Assembly (NCBI GenBank): GCA_017435025.1
Contig: JAFSFU010000186.1
Coordinates: 1-17,857, forward strand
Direction: 5' to 3'
DNA: 17,857 nt
From: Lachnospiraceae bacterium
GTDB lineage: Bacteria > Bacillota_A > Clostridia > Lachnospirales > Lachnospiraceae
Part shown: positions 8,141 through 16,375 of the stretch, piece after piece
Numbering within the stretch: position 1 is the stretch's first letter
How the letters are laid out: every line of letters starts with the position of its first letter
Position numbers and translations under genes: made by a program
Notes under the pieces: model-generated
Told to the model about the DNA's origin: nothing
The model's database searches: none
What the model saw: only the letters and a program-made list of their open reading frames with translations

Positions 8141-8377
8141 GATATTTGATTGAGTAAGGATAAAAAGAACCATCTAATGGAAAATCTCTTATTCCTGTAA
8201 ATGATAGGCTGGACGACTGAGCTTCCAAAGATTTTTGCCGGTACAAAGATTGCAAACGCACTTATCGCAATCGTCGTACCGGCATATAAAATCGCATGGA
8301 AGCGAAGGTAGTCAGCCGTTTTTACAGAATAAGAGATTTTCTATAGATGGCCTTTTTTATTTACTCAATGAAATATC
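8141..8377. repeat. Fold-back (MITE-like) element B, 237-bp imperfect palindrome
   Basis: A second long palindrome centred near 8259. Pairs are GATATTTGATTGAGTAA (8141-8157) with TTACTCAATGAAATATC (8361-8377); CCATCT (8170-8175) with AGATGG (8345-8350); GAAAATCTCTTATTC (8180-8194) with GAATAAGAGATTTTC (8327-8341); GCTTCCA with TGGAAGC; GCCGGTAC (8237-8244) with GTACCGGC (8276-8283); and GATTGC (8248-8253) with GCAATC (8267-8272). It begins 4 nt beyond the stop codon of the symporter gene. It shares only its ends with element A. A 36-codon plus-strand frame lies at 8201-8311. Confidence 0.8.
8162..8358. terminator. Possible giant bidirectional terminator formed by element B
   Basis: Within element B the stem arms are bordered by A-runs on the left (AAAAAG, 8162-8167) and a T-run on the right (CCTTTTTT, 8351-8358). 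RNA from either strand therefore ends the stem with a U-tract. On the minus strand it lies directly behind the last gene of the glycan operon and could end its transcript. The stem is much longer than a normal intrinsic terminator. Confidence 0.4.
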
Positions 8378-8381
8378 AATA

Positions 8382-9893
8382 TTACTGAATCGTTTTCATC
8401 GCCTCTTCCAGGCTCATTCCTTTCGCGATCGCGTCCTTGCGAGCTGCGTTCACTTCCTGGATCTCTTTCATTCTTGCACCGGTCAGGGTATATCCCTTCA
8501 TAGCCCAGAGTGTTGCGATCCATGCGATCATCGGAACCACACAGAACAGTACGATTACAACACCGTGCATACCGTCCGCATACGGTGTATTACCGTCCGG
8601 AAGTGTTGCGATACCGATCGCTGCTACTGCCACACCAACGATGGTGGAACCAAGGGAACTAACCAGTTTATCAACCAGGGAGAATAAGGTTCCCATGATG
8701 CCCGGAATGTAACGGCCGGAGCGATAAGTCTCATAGTCAGAACAGTCTGCAACCATCGGGATCGGCATATCTGCAGTTGCATAATATGCACCGTAACCGA
8801 TACCAAAGCACAGAACAAAAGCGATCGTGTAGATATTGATCGGACCAAGGCTTAAGTTCACTGCCGGAACGCCCTGCTTCCACATCAGGAGCAGAGCCAG
8901 TACACCCACATACATGATCAGCGCAACCTTGGTATAAAGAACAAGAGATGCCTTCTGTCCTTTCTTCTGAGAAGTACGAACCGTCAGAAGGAAGAACGGT
9001 GCAGAGAACACATAACCTACGATCATCATCGGAAGATACAGTCCACTGTAGTTACCCATCATCGCACCATACAGCATGCAAAGAACTGTCATATTTGTCG
9101 CAATGGAGAATGCCAGTTTGCAGCCGGCACCGGCAACCATAAGTCTCTGAAGCTCTTTATTGGCCTTCAAAATCGCCACATACTCACTGAGTTTTACCTT
9201 TTCCTGCTTACCGCCGACACCAAAGAATTCCGGGCGGTCCTTCTCAGCAATACCGATGATCGCAAGAATTGTCAGAATAAGGGAGACACCGATTGCAAGC
9301 GGGATCATAAAATCAAAGAATGATGCGCTGTTGTAGCCGCCGAGTCGATTGCTCAGGATCGGCGCCAAAAACTGTACCAGACCCATACCGATCAAGCTGG
9401 CAATTGTATTAAATACAGTAAACAGCGGTCTCTGGTTCGGGTCATTGGTCAGACAAGTCTGACCGGAACGGGTACATGCAGTCTGGAATGTGTAACCGAT
9501 CACGTAAAGTGCATAGAACAATACGAAACATACATAGCGGAGCCACATCATATCAGCAGAAATAATTCTTGTACCGAAATACAAAAGAACCGCGGATAAG
9601 ATCATGATGCCGTTACCCAGAAGCATGTACGGACGGAATTTACCGAATTTTGTTTCTGTGCGGTCGATCAGGGCACCGATAATCGGGTCGGTGATCGCAT
9701 CGAACAGTCGCATGGCTGTAACCATGGTCGTCGCAAACATGAGGGCCAGTCCCAGAACACCGTTTGCGTAATATGCGATGAAGTTCATGGTCAGAATGTA
9801 ATACACATTCGTTGCACCATTGTTCATCGGGAACAGAACAAGCTGATAGAGCTTTGCCCGATTCACTTTATTTGTGTTATTCACTTCGCTCAT
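8382..9893 (-). CDS. GPH-family sugar:cation symporter (MelB/UidB-like, MFS)
   Basis: The 503-residue membrane protein has about twelve hydrophobic segments and the glycoside-pentoside-hexuronide:cation symporter signature RLFDAITDPIIGALIDRT near residues 62-79. The two aspartates (about D65 and D69) correspond to the cation-binding pair of MelB helix II, and GKFRPYML follows. It probably imports a glycoside or small oligosaccharide with Na+ or H+. A start at 9917 is open, but GGAAAGG (9900-9906) 6 nt before the ATG at 9893 decides for the shorter form. It is the last gene of the GH2-GH3-symporter operon, 65 nt after GH3, so its substrate is probably the product of the GH3 enzyme. The exact sugar cannot be read from the sequence. 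Confidence 0.92.
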   Translation of the reverse strand: MSEVNNTNKVNRAKLYQLVLFPMNNGATNVYYILTMNFIAYYANGVLGLALMFATTMVTAMRLFDAITDPIIGALIDRTETKFGKFRPYMLLGNGIMILSAVLLYFGTRIISADMMWLRYVCFVLFYALYVIGYTFQTACTRSGQTCLTNDPNQRPLFTVFNTIASLIGMGLVQFLAPILSNRLGGYNSASFFDFMIPLAIGVSLILTILAIIGIAEKDRPEFFGVGGKQEKVKLSEYVAILKANKELQRLMVAGAGCKLAFSIATNMTVLCMLYGAMMGNYSGLYLPMMIVGYVFSAPFFLLTVRTSQKKGQKASLVLYTKVALIMYVGVLALLLMWKQGVPAVNLSLGPINIYTIAFVLCFGIGYGAYYATADMPIPMVADCSDYETYRSGRYIPGIMGTLFSLVDKLVSSLGSTIVGVAVAAIGIATLPDGNTPYADGMHGVVIVLFCVVPMIAWIATLWAMKGYTLTGARMKEIQEVNAARKDAIAKGMSLEEAMKTIQ

Positions 9894-9917
9894 AATCTGC
9901 CTTTCCAATTTTGACAT

Positions 9918-9940
9918 CTCCGGTCAATGACTGACCAGAG
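9918..9940 (-). repeat. Intercistronic hairpin between GH3 and symporter genes
   Basis: On the transcript CUCUGGUCA and UGACCGGAG form a 9-bp stem with one G-U pair and a 5-nt loop. No U-run follows, so it is not an intrinsic terminator. It lies in the 65-nt gap and could stabilise an mRNA end or adjust relative expression of the two genes. Confidence 0.5.
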
Positions 9941-9958
9941 ATTTATCACTTTTGTATC

Positions 9959-12900
9959 TTACAACTCTTTCTTTAAAGAAGCCTTGAATTCTTTATATGC
10001 TTTGCACTCTTCTGACTTTGCGAATTTGATCTTCTTTGTGATCCAGAGAACCAGGGATACTGCGAACAATGCACTGAATGCAATTGCGATCGCACGGATA
10101 CCGGAAACCACCTTCGGCTCGATGATCTTTACAACCGTATTCTCGCCCATACCATTCATAGCGATGGAGTTTGCAAGCGCATATAAGTTATGGTGACAAG
10201 CTTCCTTCATCTTTGTTAAGATGACCGGATCATTTTCAAATTTCTCCAATGCACCGGTCGGCATAAATGTCAGCATGGAGTCACAAGTTGTTGTTACACC
10301 AAAGATACCGTCAACCGGGTTTACATACTCTGTTAAGATGTTATCTGTGATATTAAGACCATTGTTGTTCCACTCAGTACGCATGATGTGGTTCAGTCCC
10401 GGAACAGAACCGGACCACTGTGTACCCCAACGTGTATATGCTAACATAACACCGTTGCCGTTTTCATTTTCAAGCGCACCCTGGAACGCCTTTAAATAGA
10501 TTTCACGGGCTGCCTGCTCATTTAACCATGCTGCCTGACCTAAACGATCCTGCTCACAGTCATTTAATGCAAAGTGTTTGATTACAACATGTACGCCATT
10601 GTCTTCAATACCGCGGCACTCATACTTACCCATCTCGCTGGAAAGGAATGCATCTTCAGAGTAGTATTCAAAGTTACGTCCGCTGTACGGTGTACGGTGA
10701 ATGTTTGCACCCGGTCCATAGAGGATCGCTACATCTGCAGCAAGACAGTCTTCACCAACAATATTACCTACATTATAAACTAATTCTTTGTTGAATGTTG
10801 CAGCCATAACGTCCTCAGAAGTTAAAGCTGTTGTCTCATCAACAGACAGACCGGAACCAAACAGTGCTACAGATAAGCCCTGTGGACCGTTCTCGTCACG
10901 GGAACCCGGTGCATTTACGGATTCGATCGGCATTGTCCAGTGGAAGGAGTCAGCGATCAGACTTACCATCTCATCAAATGTTAACTGGTCTAACAACTGA
11001 TCCCATGCCGGATCATCATAATCCTTGCCGATCATATCATACAGCTGCATACCGTTATCCGCGCCAAGAGTCGGCATCGGAACTGCCTCGTGGTCAGCCG
11101 GATCGTATAACTGTAACTGTAAAGCATCGATCAGTTTCTCAGTCAGAGCAAACTTCACGATTTCTGTCGGGAATGTGCCTGTCCAGTCATTTCTGGATAA
11201 CCATGTCACATCTTTCTCAATGCCTTCGTTTAAATTCGGGTCAGCGATGGATAACTGTGCTGTGATCGCATCACCATCCTCTGTAACCGCATATGTTTCA
11301 GCATCAAATTTCGGATTGTTCCACTTGAATGTTAACTCTGCATTACCGTCTGTATCCATACGGCCGTTTGTGCTTGCTACGGTGTAGCCCTTCGCTGCAA
11401 GGAAGTTGTTAACCGCATTATGAGCATCGGTTGCTGCTGTTAAGTAGTAATCACCGTCATCTAAGATGTATGTCTGATATCCGTAGGTGTCGAAGGAAGC
11501 GAACTCTCTTCTGTCTACAGAAATTGTCACGGTCTCAGATGCGCCCGGCTCGAGAATATCTGTCTTGTCAAATCCAACTAAGGATGCAGATGCCTTCTCA
11601 ACACCGTTTTCCTTATCGTACTCTGTGTACGGAACATTTACATAGATCTGTACAGTTTCCTTACCTGCAACATCACCCTTGTTTGTAACAGTTACGCTTA
11701 CATCAAAGGTATCTTCTGCTGCATTGTAGGAAGCCTTCATATCGCTGTACTCGAACTCTGTATAGCTAAGACCATAACCGAACGGGAACGCAACATTGTC
11801 GCTGTACTCGTAATCACCGGCATTGCCTGTACCCATTACGAAGTCTTCATAACGTGTCTCATAATATTTATGACCAACGTAGATGCCTTCCTGGTAGATC
11901 ATGTAAGATTTTGCGCTGGACGGAATCACAGACTCATCATAACCTTCATAGATCGTCGGAACAAAGTTCTGCATAGCCGGGGAAGAATAGTTGTTGTAGA
12001 GGTATGTGTCAGCCAGACTTCCGGACGGATTCACTTTGCCTGCAAGAATATCGGCAACAGCCTCTAAACCATATCCGCCAACACCGCCGATCCACATCAC
12101 GGAGTCGATATCATACGGATTTCCCTTTAAGAAATCAACCTGTAAGGAGTTGGAGGTGTTGATGAGAACGATGATCTTATCAACAGCTCCGGCTTCCTTC
12201 ATCGCCTTTAAGTTTTCAAGGATCGCAACTTCATTTTCTTCTAATGCAAGGTAGTTTGTGTCCTGGAATTCACAGTCTGCACCCTCACCGCCGATACGGG
12301 AGAAGATTGCGATCGCTGCATCGCCATATTCACTGACAGAATCGATCACATCTGCCGGAATCTCATTCCACGGAACTTCGTTGATACCGCCGGACGGAGC
12401 CATCAAAGCTGCTGCTGCGCTGTCCTGTACCTGACCGCCTGCTGCACCGCTTCTTCCATACATCGCAGAAATCTCTTCGGATGCATAGAAGTTCCATAAA
12501 GCTTCGTTTACCTGAATTCCGCTCTTAGTAAGGGAATCCTTTAAACTTAATGCCTTGGATGCATCTACGTTACCGGAACCGGTACCGCCAAATACCGGAT
12601 CCACGGAGGACATAGAGAATAAGGATACTTTGGATCCATCTGCCAACGGGAGTGCATCATTCTCATTCATCAGTAACGCAGCACCCTCTGCCTCCATCTG
12701 GTAACCAACAACTGCACCGGCTGCAAGTCTCTCTTCATCTGTCTTAAACTCAGGTGTGAAATACTGCGCATTTGGATCCTCATTTTCCAGTTCCCAGAAT
12801 GTACCGCCGGTAAACAGTGCAATTGTATTATCGAAAATACCAACTGCCACGGTCACTGCGATCAAAATCGCTGCGATCGGAGCAGAAATTACAGAAAGGA

Positions 12901-12988
12901 CACCCCATGGTCCGATCATTTTTCTTTTTGCTTTTTTATACGCTTTTTTCTGCGCCTTCTTCCGCGCTTTTAATTCTTTGTTATCCAT
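9959..12988 (-). CDS. Membrane-anchored GH3 glycosidase with reversed domain order
   Basis: The 1009-residue protein begins with a very basic 24-residue tail, a hydrophobic segment (about 25-52) with no signal-peptidase site I can identify, then the GH3 alpha/beta sandwich (about 85-410: FSRIGGEGAD, WIGGVGGYGLEAVADILAG, FPFGYGLSYTEFEYS), a fibronectin-III-like part, and only then the TIM barrel (about 655-930: YGPGANIHRTPYSGRNFEYY, VIKHFALNDCEQDR). The likely nucleophile is D882 in GLNITDN, where many relatives have SDW. A second membrane segment (about 961-982) and a Lys-rich tail close it. Both tails should be cytosolic with the enzyme outside. It probably releases a glucosyl or other beta-linked residue. 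AGGGG 6 nt before ATG 12988 favours this over the TTG at 13003. It follows GH2 by 18 nt. Confidence 0.93.
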   Translation of the reverse strand: MDNKELKARKKAQKKAYKKAKRKMIGPWGVLSVISAPIAAILIAVTVAVGIFDNTIALFTGGTFWELENEDPNAQYFTPEFKTDEERLAAGAVVGYQMEAEGAALLMNENDALPLADGSKVSLFSMSSVDPVFGGTGSGNVDASKALSLKDSLTKSGIQVNEALWNFYASEEISAMYGRSGAAGGQVQDSAAAALMAPSGGINEVPWNEIPADVIDSVSEYGDAAIAIFSRIGGEGADCEFQDTNYLALEENEVAILENLKAMKEAGAVDKIIVLINTSNSLQVDFLKGNPYDIDSVMWIGGVGGYGLEAVADILAGKVNPSGSLADTYLYNNYSSPAMQNFVPTIYEGYDESVIPSSAKSYMIYQEGIYVGHKYYETRYEDFVMGTGNAGDYEYSDNVAFPFGYGLSYTEFEYSDMKASYNAAEDTFDVSVTVTNKGDVAGKETVQIYVNVPYTEYDKENGVEKASASLVGFDKTDILEPGASETVTISVDRREFASFDTYGYQTYILDDGDYYLTAATDAHNAVNNFLAAKGYTVASTNGRMDTDGNAELTFKWNNPKFDAETYAVTEDGDAITAQLSIADPNLNEGIEKDVTWLSRNDWTGTFPTEIVKFALTEKLIDALQLQLYDPADHEAVPMPTLGADNGMQLYDMIGKDYDDPAWDQLLDQLTFDEMVSLIADSFHWTMPIESVNAPGSRDENGPQGLSVALFGSGLSVDETTALTSEDVMAATFNKELVYNVGNIVGEDCLAADVAILYGPGANIHRTPYSGRNFEYYSEDAFLSSEMGKYECRGIEDNGVHVVIKHFALNDCEQDRLGQAAWLNEQAAREIYLKAFQGALENENGNGVMLAYTRWGTQWSGSVPGLNHIMRTEWNNNGLNITDNILTEYVNPVDGIFGVTTTCDSMLTFMPTGALEKFENDPVILTKMKEACHHNLYALANSIAMNGMGENTVVKIIEPKVVSGIRAIAIAFSALFAVSLVLWITKKIKFAKSEECKAYKEFKASLKKEL

Positions 12989-13006
12989 GATAATCCCCTT
13001 CAAAAG

Positions 13007-14935
13007 TTATACCCAGTTCTGGCTCTTACCTTTTTTCACTTTGTATTCCGGTCTCAGTCTGTGTGTCCGATAAACCGTTGCAGAGTCTCTCAATTCACCC
13101 GCTCTGACTTCCAGTTTATTTTCCTTCGCAAGCTTCACCTTGAAATGGAAAGTATGTTCACCCTGTTTGGTTTCAACCAGTTCTCCATTGTTATACAGGG
13201 AAACTTCCTTCTTATTGGAATATACAGTCACTTCTGTTTCTTTTCCCGGACGATACTTGAAGCGTTTACCGCAGAGATGAACAAACGGCTCATTGCTCCA
13301 CCATGCTTTATAAATATAGAAGCTGTCCTTCTTGATCTTACGATCAAATGTCACAAGACCTTTGTGGTTCATGCCAGGCTCGCCGCCCTGATTTCTTGCA
13401 TCCGCAGCGAAATCAAACATGTTCCATACGTAGGTGGACCATAAGAACGGATGACGCTCGAAGCATTCTAACATGTACTCATGGTACTTGCACTGATACT
13501 CTTCTGTATGATCACCGCGTCTCGGGTGGGCACTGTGAAGGTTCGGCATACCCTCTGCACCGTACTCGGAATAGCCCAGGCAGCGCTTCGGATAGATTGC
13601 ATGATAGAATTTCATGAACAGGTCATTTAAGAACAGTCCCGGAACATACCATCCGAGATACAGGTTCCATGCCACAATATCGGAAATTCTTGTTACCGGG
13701 TGGAACGGGGAACACATCGCATAGTTTGCCAGAGTTGTCGGTCTGGACGGATCAAGCTCTTTCACGAACTTCTGGAGTTTGCGATGATTGTCCAGCATAT
13801 CTTTTCTGTGGTTGTCCTTAATCGTGATCTCATTGGAAAGTCCCCATGTCACGATGCACGGATGATTATAATTCTGCACGATCAGTTCTTTCATCTGGAA
13901 GAAGGTATTCTCGCGTCCCTCCGGCATATGTGCGGAAATGTACGGGATCTCCGCCCAAACCACCATACCGTACTTGTCACAGAGATCATAGAAATACTGA
14001 TTATGCTGGTAATGTGCCAGACGAATCGTGTTGGCTCCGATCTCGCGGATCATGTCCATATCCTCATCCATCTGCTCATAGGAGATCGCATTGCCGATTC
14101 CTCTGCGGTCCTGGTGTCTGGAAACGCCGCGGAGCGGATAAGCTCTTCCATTGAGGAAAAATCCCTTATTCGGGTCCACATGAAAAGTACGAACGCCTAC
14201 ATTCACATAAATCTCATCACAAACCTGTTCTCCTTTTACAAGGGTTGCTGTCAGTTTGTAAAGATACGGATCTTTGATTCCATCCCACAAATGCACATTC
14301 AGAATTTCAAGTACTGCATCAGTACCTTCTGTACGATCAACTACATTTCCCTCTGCATCAGACAGAGTTAAAAGAACCTTTAATCCCTCTTCCTCCATCT
14401 TTTCTGCATTGACATAGGACTGCACATGAAGAATACCAACATCACCTTTTACCTTCTGATCCACTTTGATACCCGGACCTCCATAATAATCCAGATCGAA
14501 GTGCTTTTCATTCACGATCAGCCATTCCACATCGCGGTAAATACCGCCGTAGAATGTAAAGTCAGCCACCTGCGGATAAACCTTCTGGTTCACACTGTTG
14601 TCAACCATAACCTTCAGTTCATTGGTCTCTTTCAGCACATCCGTCACATCCACACGAAATGTGGAGTAACCGTTGTCATGGCTGCACATTTCCTTGCCAT
14701 TCAAGATCACCTTCGCACTGGCATTGACTCCGTGGAACTGAAGATATATGCGCTCATCATCCGCAAACTCCGGCTTCGCCAAAGTTTTCTCATACATACA
14801 GGTACCACGGAAATAATTATTGCCGCCATCCTGTCCGTCTTCTGCATTCCATGTATGAGGCAGATCTACCTGGCATTTTTCAATTTTCTGACTGTAAAAT
14901 GTCCAGTTATCCATTAGCTTGATCACTCTTCTCAT
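13007..14935 (-). CDS. GH2-family beta-galactosidase-like glycosidase, cytosolic
   Basis: The product of about 642 residues has the GH2 layout: N-terminal jelly-roll sugar-binding domain (about 1-150, with FRGTCMYEKT and GGIYRDVEW), an immunoglobulin-like domain (about 165-250), and a TIM barrel (about 255-560) with the acid/base glutamate E369 in WGLSNE and the nucleophile E457 in GYSEYGAEG. A short beta-rich C-terminal domain follows. No signal peptide is seen, so it works inside the cell on imported glycosides. A beta-galactosidase is most likely; beta-glucuronidase or another GH2 specificity is possible. The frame is open to 14992, but that ATG is inside the operator dyad, and AAAGGGGA (14948-14955) points to 14935, albeit at a long 12-nt spacing. 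ATG 14914 is an alternative. Confidence 0.93.
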   Translation of the reverse strand: MRRVIKLMDNWTFYSQKIEKCQVDLPHTWNAEDGQDGGNNYFRGTCMYEKTLAKPEFADDERIYLQFHGVNASAKVILNGKEMCSHDNGYSTFRVDVTDVLKETNELKVMVDNSVNQKVYPQVADFTFYGGIYRDVEWLIVNEKHFDLDYYGGPGIKVDQKVKGDVGILHVQSYVNAEKMEEEGLKVLLTLSDAEGNVVDRTEGTDAVLEILNVHLWDGIKDPYLYKLTATLVKGEQVCDEIYVNVGVRTFHVDPNKGFFLNGRAYPLRGVSRHQDRRGIGNAISYEQMDEDMDMIREIGANTIRLAHYQHNQYFYDLCDKYGMVVWAEIPYISAHMPEGRENTFFQMKELIVQNYNHPCIVTWGLSNEITIKDNHRKDMLDNHRKLQKFVKELDPSRPTTLANYAMCSPFHPVTRISDIVAWNLYLGWYVPGLFLNDLFMKFYHAIYPKRCLGYSEYGAEGMPNLHSAHPRRGDHTEEYQCKYHEYMLECFERHPFLWSTYVWNMFDFAADARNQGGEPGMNHKGLVTFDRKIKKDSFYIYKAWWSNEPFVHLCGKRFKYRPGKETEVTVYSNKKEVSLYNNGELVETKQGEHTFHFKVKLAKENKLEVRAGELRDSATVYRTHRLRPEYKVKKGKSQNWV

Positions 14936-14968
14936 AATCGGACATATTCCCCTTTCTTTTCCTCTTAT

Positions 14969-14993
14969 CATGTGCAAAAGAACTTTGCACATG
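14969..14993. promoter_or_regulatory. Operator-like dyad O1 in the leader of the GH2 operon
   Basis: CATGTGCAAA (14969-14978), a 5-nt centre, and TTTGCACATG (14984-14993) form a perfect 10+10 inverted repeat. It lies about 30-54 nt after the predicted start of the GH2-GH3-symporter transcript and upstream of the ribosome site. There is no U-run, so a protein-binding site or an RNA hairpin fits better than a terminator. The regulator is not identified. Confidence 0.6.
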
Positions 14994-15004
14994 CATCTTA
15001 ATCA

Positions 15005-15030
15005 TACATTTTACAAAGTTCTTTTCATTA
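15005..15030. promoter_or_regulatory. Degenerate second copy of the operator, O2
   Basis: CAAAGTTCTTTT (15014-15025) is identical to the 12-nt core of O1 read on the minus strand, but its outer arms (CATTTTA and CATTA) are only partly conserved. It overlaps the predicted transcription start and abuts the -10 box, with its centre about 38 bp from that of O1. Confidence 0.4.
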
Positions 15031-15058
15031 TTACAATATTCTTTTCCCAAGTGGTCAA
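15030..15058 (-). promoter_or_regulatory. Promoter of the GH2-GH3-symporter operon
   Basis: On the minus strand TTGACC (15053-15058) and TGTAAT (15030-15035) are 17 bp apart, a good sigma-A pair. The -35 begins only about 10 nt after the stop of the sensor kinase gene, so the glycan operon can be transcribed separately from the two-component genes. The predicted start is near 15023. Confidence 0.7.
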
Positions 15059-15067
15059 AATAGCGAC

Positions 15068-16375
15068 TTAAGTGGTTTCCTCTTCCGATACCCCTGGGAT
15101 CGGGATCAACAGCATCAAAGAAAAAACGCCGTTTTCATTTTGAATACTCATGGCGCCATGGTATTTTCCGACAAGGTATTCGATGCTCTTCAATCCAAAT
15201 CCGTGCTCACTTTTATTTCTTTTTGTAGTTTTCGGAATCTCATTTTCAAACACAAGATCCTCCGAATATGGATTCATAACATTGATCGCCAAAAATTTTT
15301 GTTTCCGGTATACAAGAACGTCAATCTGGCGCTGTACCTGTGTTTCAAATTTCTGTACCGCTTCCATTGCATTGTCGATGGCATTTCCGAGAATCGCATA
15401 GAGATCCACTGTGTTAATAAAATCCAGCTGACTTCCATCTGCCACACAGGATATGGAAATACCACGCTCCTTACAGATCAGGCTCTTTTCCGTTAAGATC
15501 GTATCCAGCACTTCATTTCCTGTCTTCACGATCGCATCGTAAATCCGAACATGATCCTCTATCTCATCAAGATATTGTTCCAGTTCTTCTCTGGTTGCCA
15601 TTCGAAGTGCACGAATCTGATGTTTCAGATCATGACACTTTTGATTAATCAGAGCGATATTGGCTTTCGATAATTCATACTGTTCCTTTGCATTGTCGTG
15701 GAGCAGATTCAGCATCTGAAGCTCCTGACGCAGCTCACTCTTTTTAAACAGCTCGTTTTCCAGATATAGAATTACGCCCAGCAACAGCTGTGTCAGATAT
15801 GCAGCTACCCAGCGAAGATCGTTAAAGCGAATCTGTGGTTTACCCGGCGCAAACACTGTGATTTCAAACGCCACAAAGGTAAGGAGTGCTCCCAAAAGCT
15901 GGCGTGGACCAATTTTCTTTTTTCCTCCTTCCGGCATCCATTTTCCTATGGTAAAACCGGCGATCAGGTAGCCAATATCAAATACCATGATTTCTACGAT
16001 CCATCCATAGACCGGAGTCTCTTTCCACCACGCCCCATTATTTCCGGTATTGGCAATGAACAGCCATAATTCAAACAGCAATTGCCAGGTCATAAACGCC
16101 CAAATCGCATAATAAACCGCTGCGGTTCTTGTCATAACATGACCGATCTGAATAAAATGGATCACAAACACAAACCCCATCATTCTTACGGCCAGTTCAA
16201 GCCAAACCGATTCATCCAACGGCAACTGATTGATCACATGGGCAAACAAAAGATACAGAATAATACTAAACGTATACTGCTTCTTCCTGTCCATCTTCGC
16301 TTCCATCGTATGTACATAGATCAACCCGCTGGCCATAAGTGCCAATTCACTGATCCAGTAATTCGCCAGACTCAT
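15068..16375 (-). CDS. GHKL-type sensor histidine kinase (AgrC/HPK10-like)
   Basis: This 435-residue kinase has about seven hydrophobic segments in its first 205 residues, a helical linker (about 206-245), the phosphoacceptor region INQKCHDLKHQ with H248, the N box ILGNAIDNAMEA (328-339) and the G box HGFGLKSIEYLV (391-402). This is the pattern of the peptide-sensing and related HPK10 kinases that pair with LytTR regulators. The ATG overlaps the original regulator stop as TGATG, and GGAGG inside the end of the regulator gene serves as ribosome site. The kinase appears intact while its partner regulator is broken. The signal is unknown; position before the glycan operon suggests a sugar- or surface-related cue. 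Confidence 0.93.
   Translation of the reverse strand: MSLANYWISELALMASGLIYVHTMEAKMDRKKQYTFSIILYLLFAHVINQLPLDESVWLELAVRMMGFVFVIHFIQIGHVMTRTAAVYYAIWAFMTWQLLFELWLFIANTGNNGAWWKETPVYGWIVEIMVFDIGYLIAGFTIGKWMPEGGKKKIGPRQLLGALLTFVAFEITVFAPGKPQIRFNDLRWVAAYLTQLLLGVILYLENELFKKSELRQELQMLNLLHDNAKEQYELSKANIALINQKCHDLKHQIRALRMATREELEQYLDEIEDHVRIYDAIVKTGNEVLDTILTEKSLICKERGISISCVADGSQLDFINTVDLYAILGNAIDNAMEAVQKFETQVQRQIDVLVYRKQKFLAINVMNPYSEDLVFENEIPKTTKRNKSEHGFGLKSIEYLVGKYHGAMSIQNENGVFSLMLLIPIPGVSEEETT

Noticed and set aside
7828..8377. CRISPR array
   Set aside because: The repeats here are inverted pairs with a common centre, not regularly spaced direct repeats, and no cas genes are present.
13700..14371. 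223-codon plus-strand frame
   Set aside because: Antisense to the catalytic part of the GH2 gene and without independent support.
14969..14993. Intrinsic terminator for the sensor kinase gene
   Set aside because: The dyad is followed on the minus strand by purine-rich leader and the GH2 ribosome site, not by a U-run, and it lies downstream of a good promoter.
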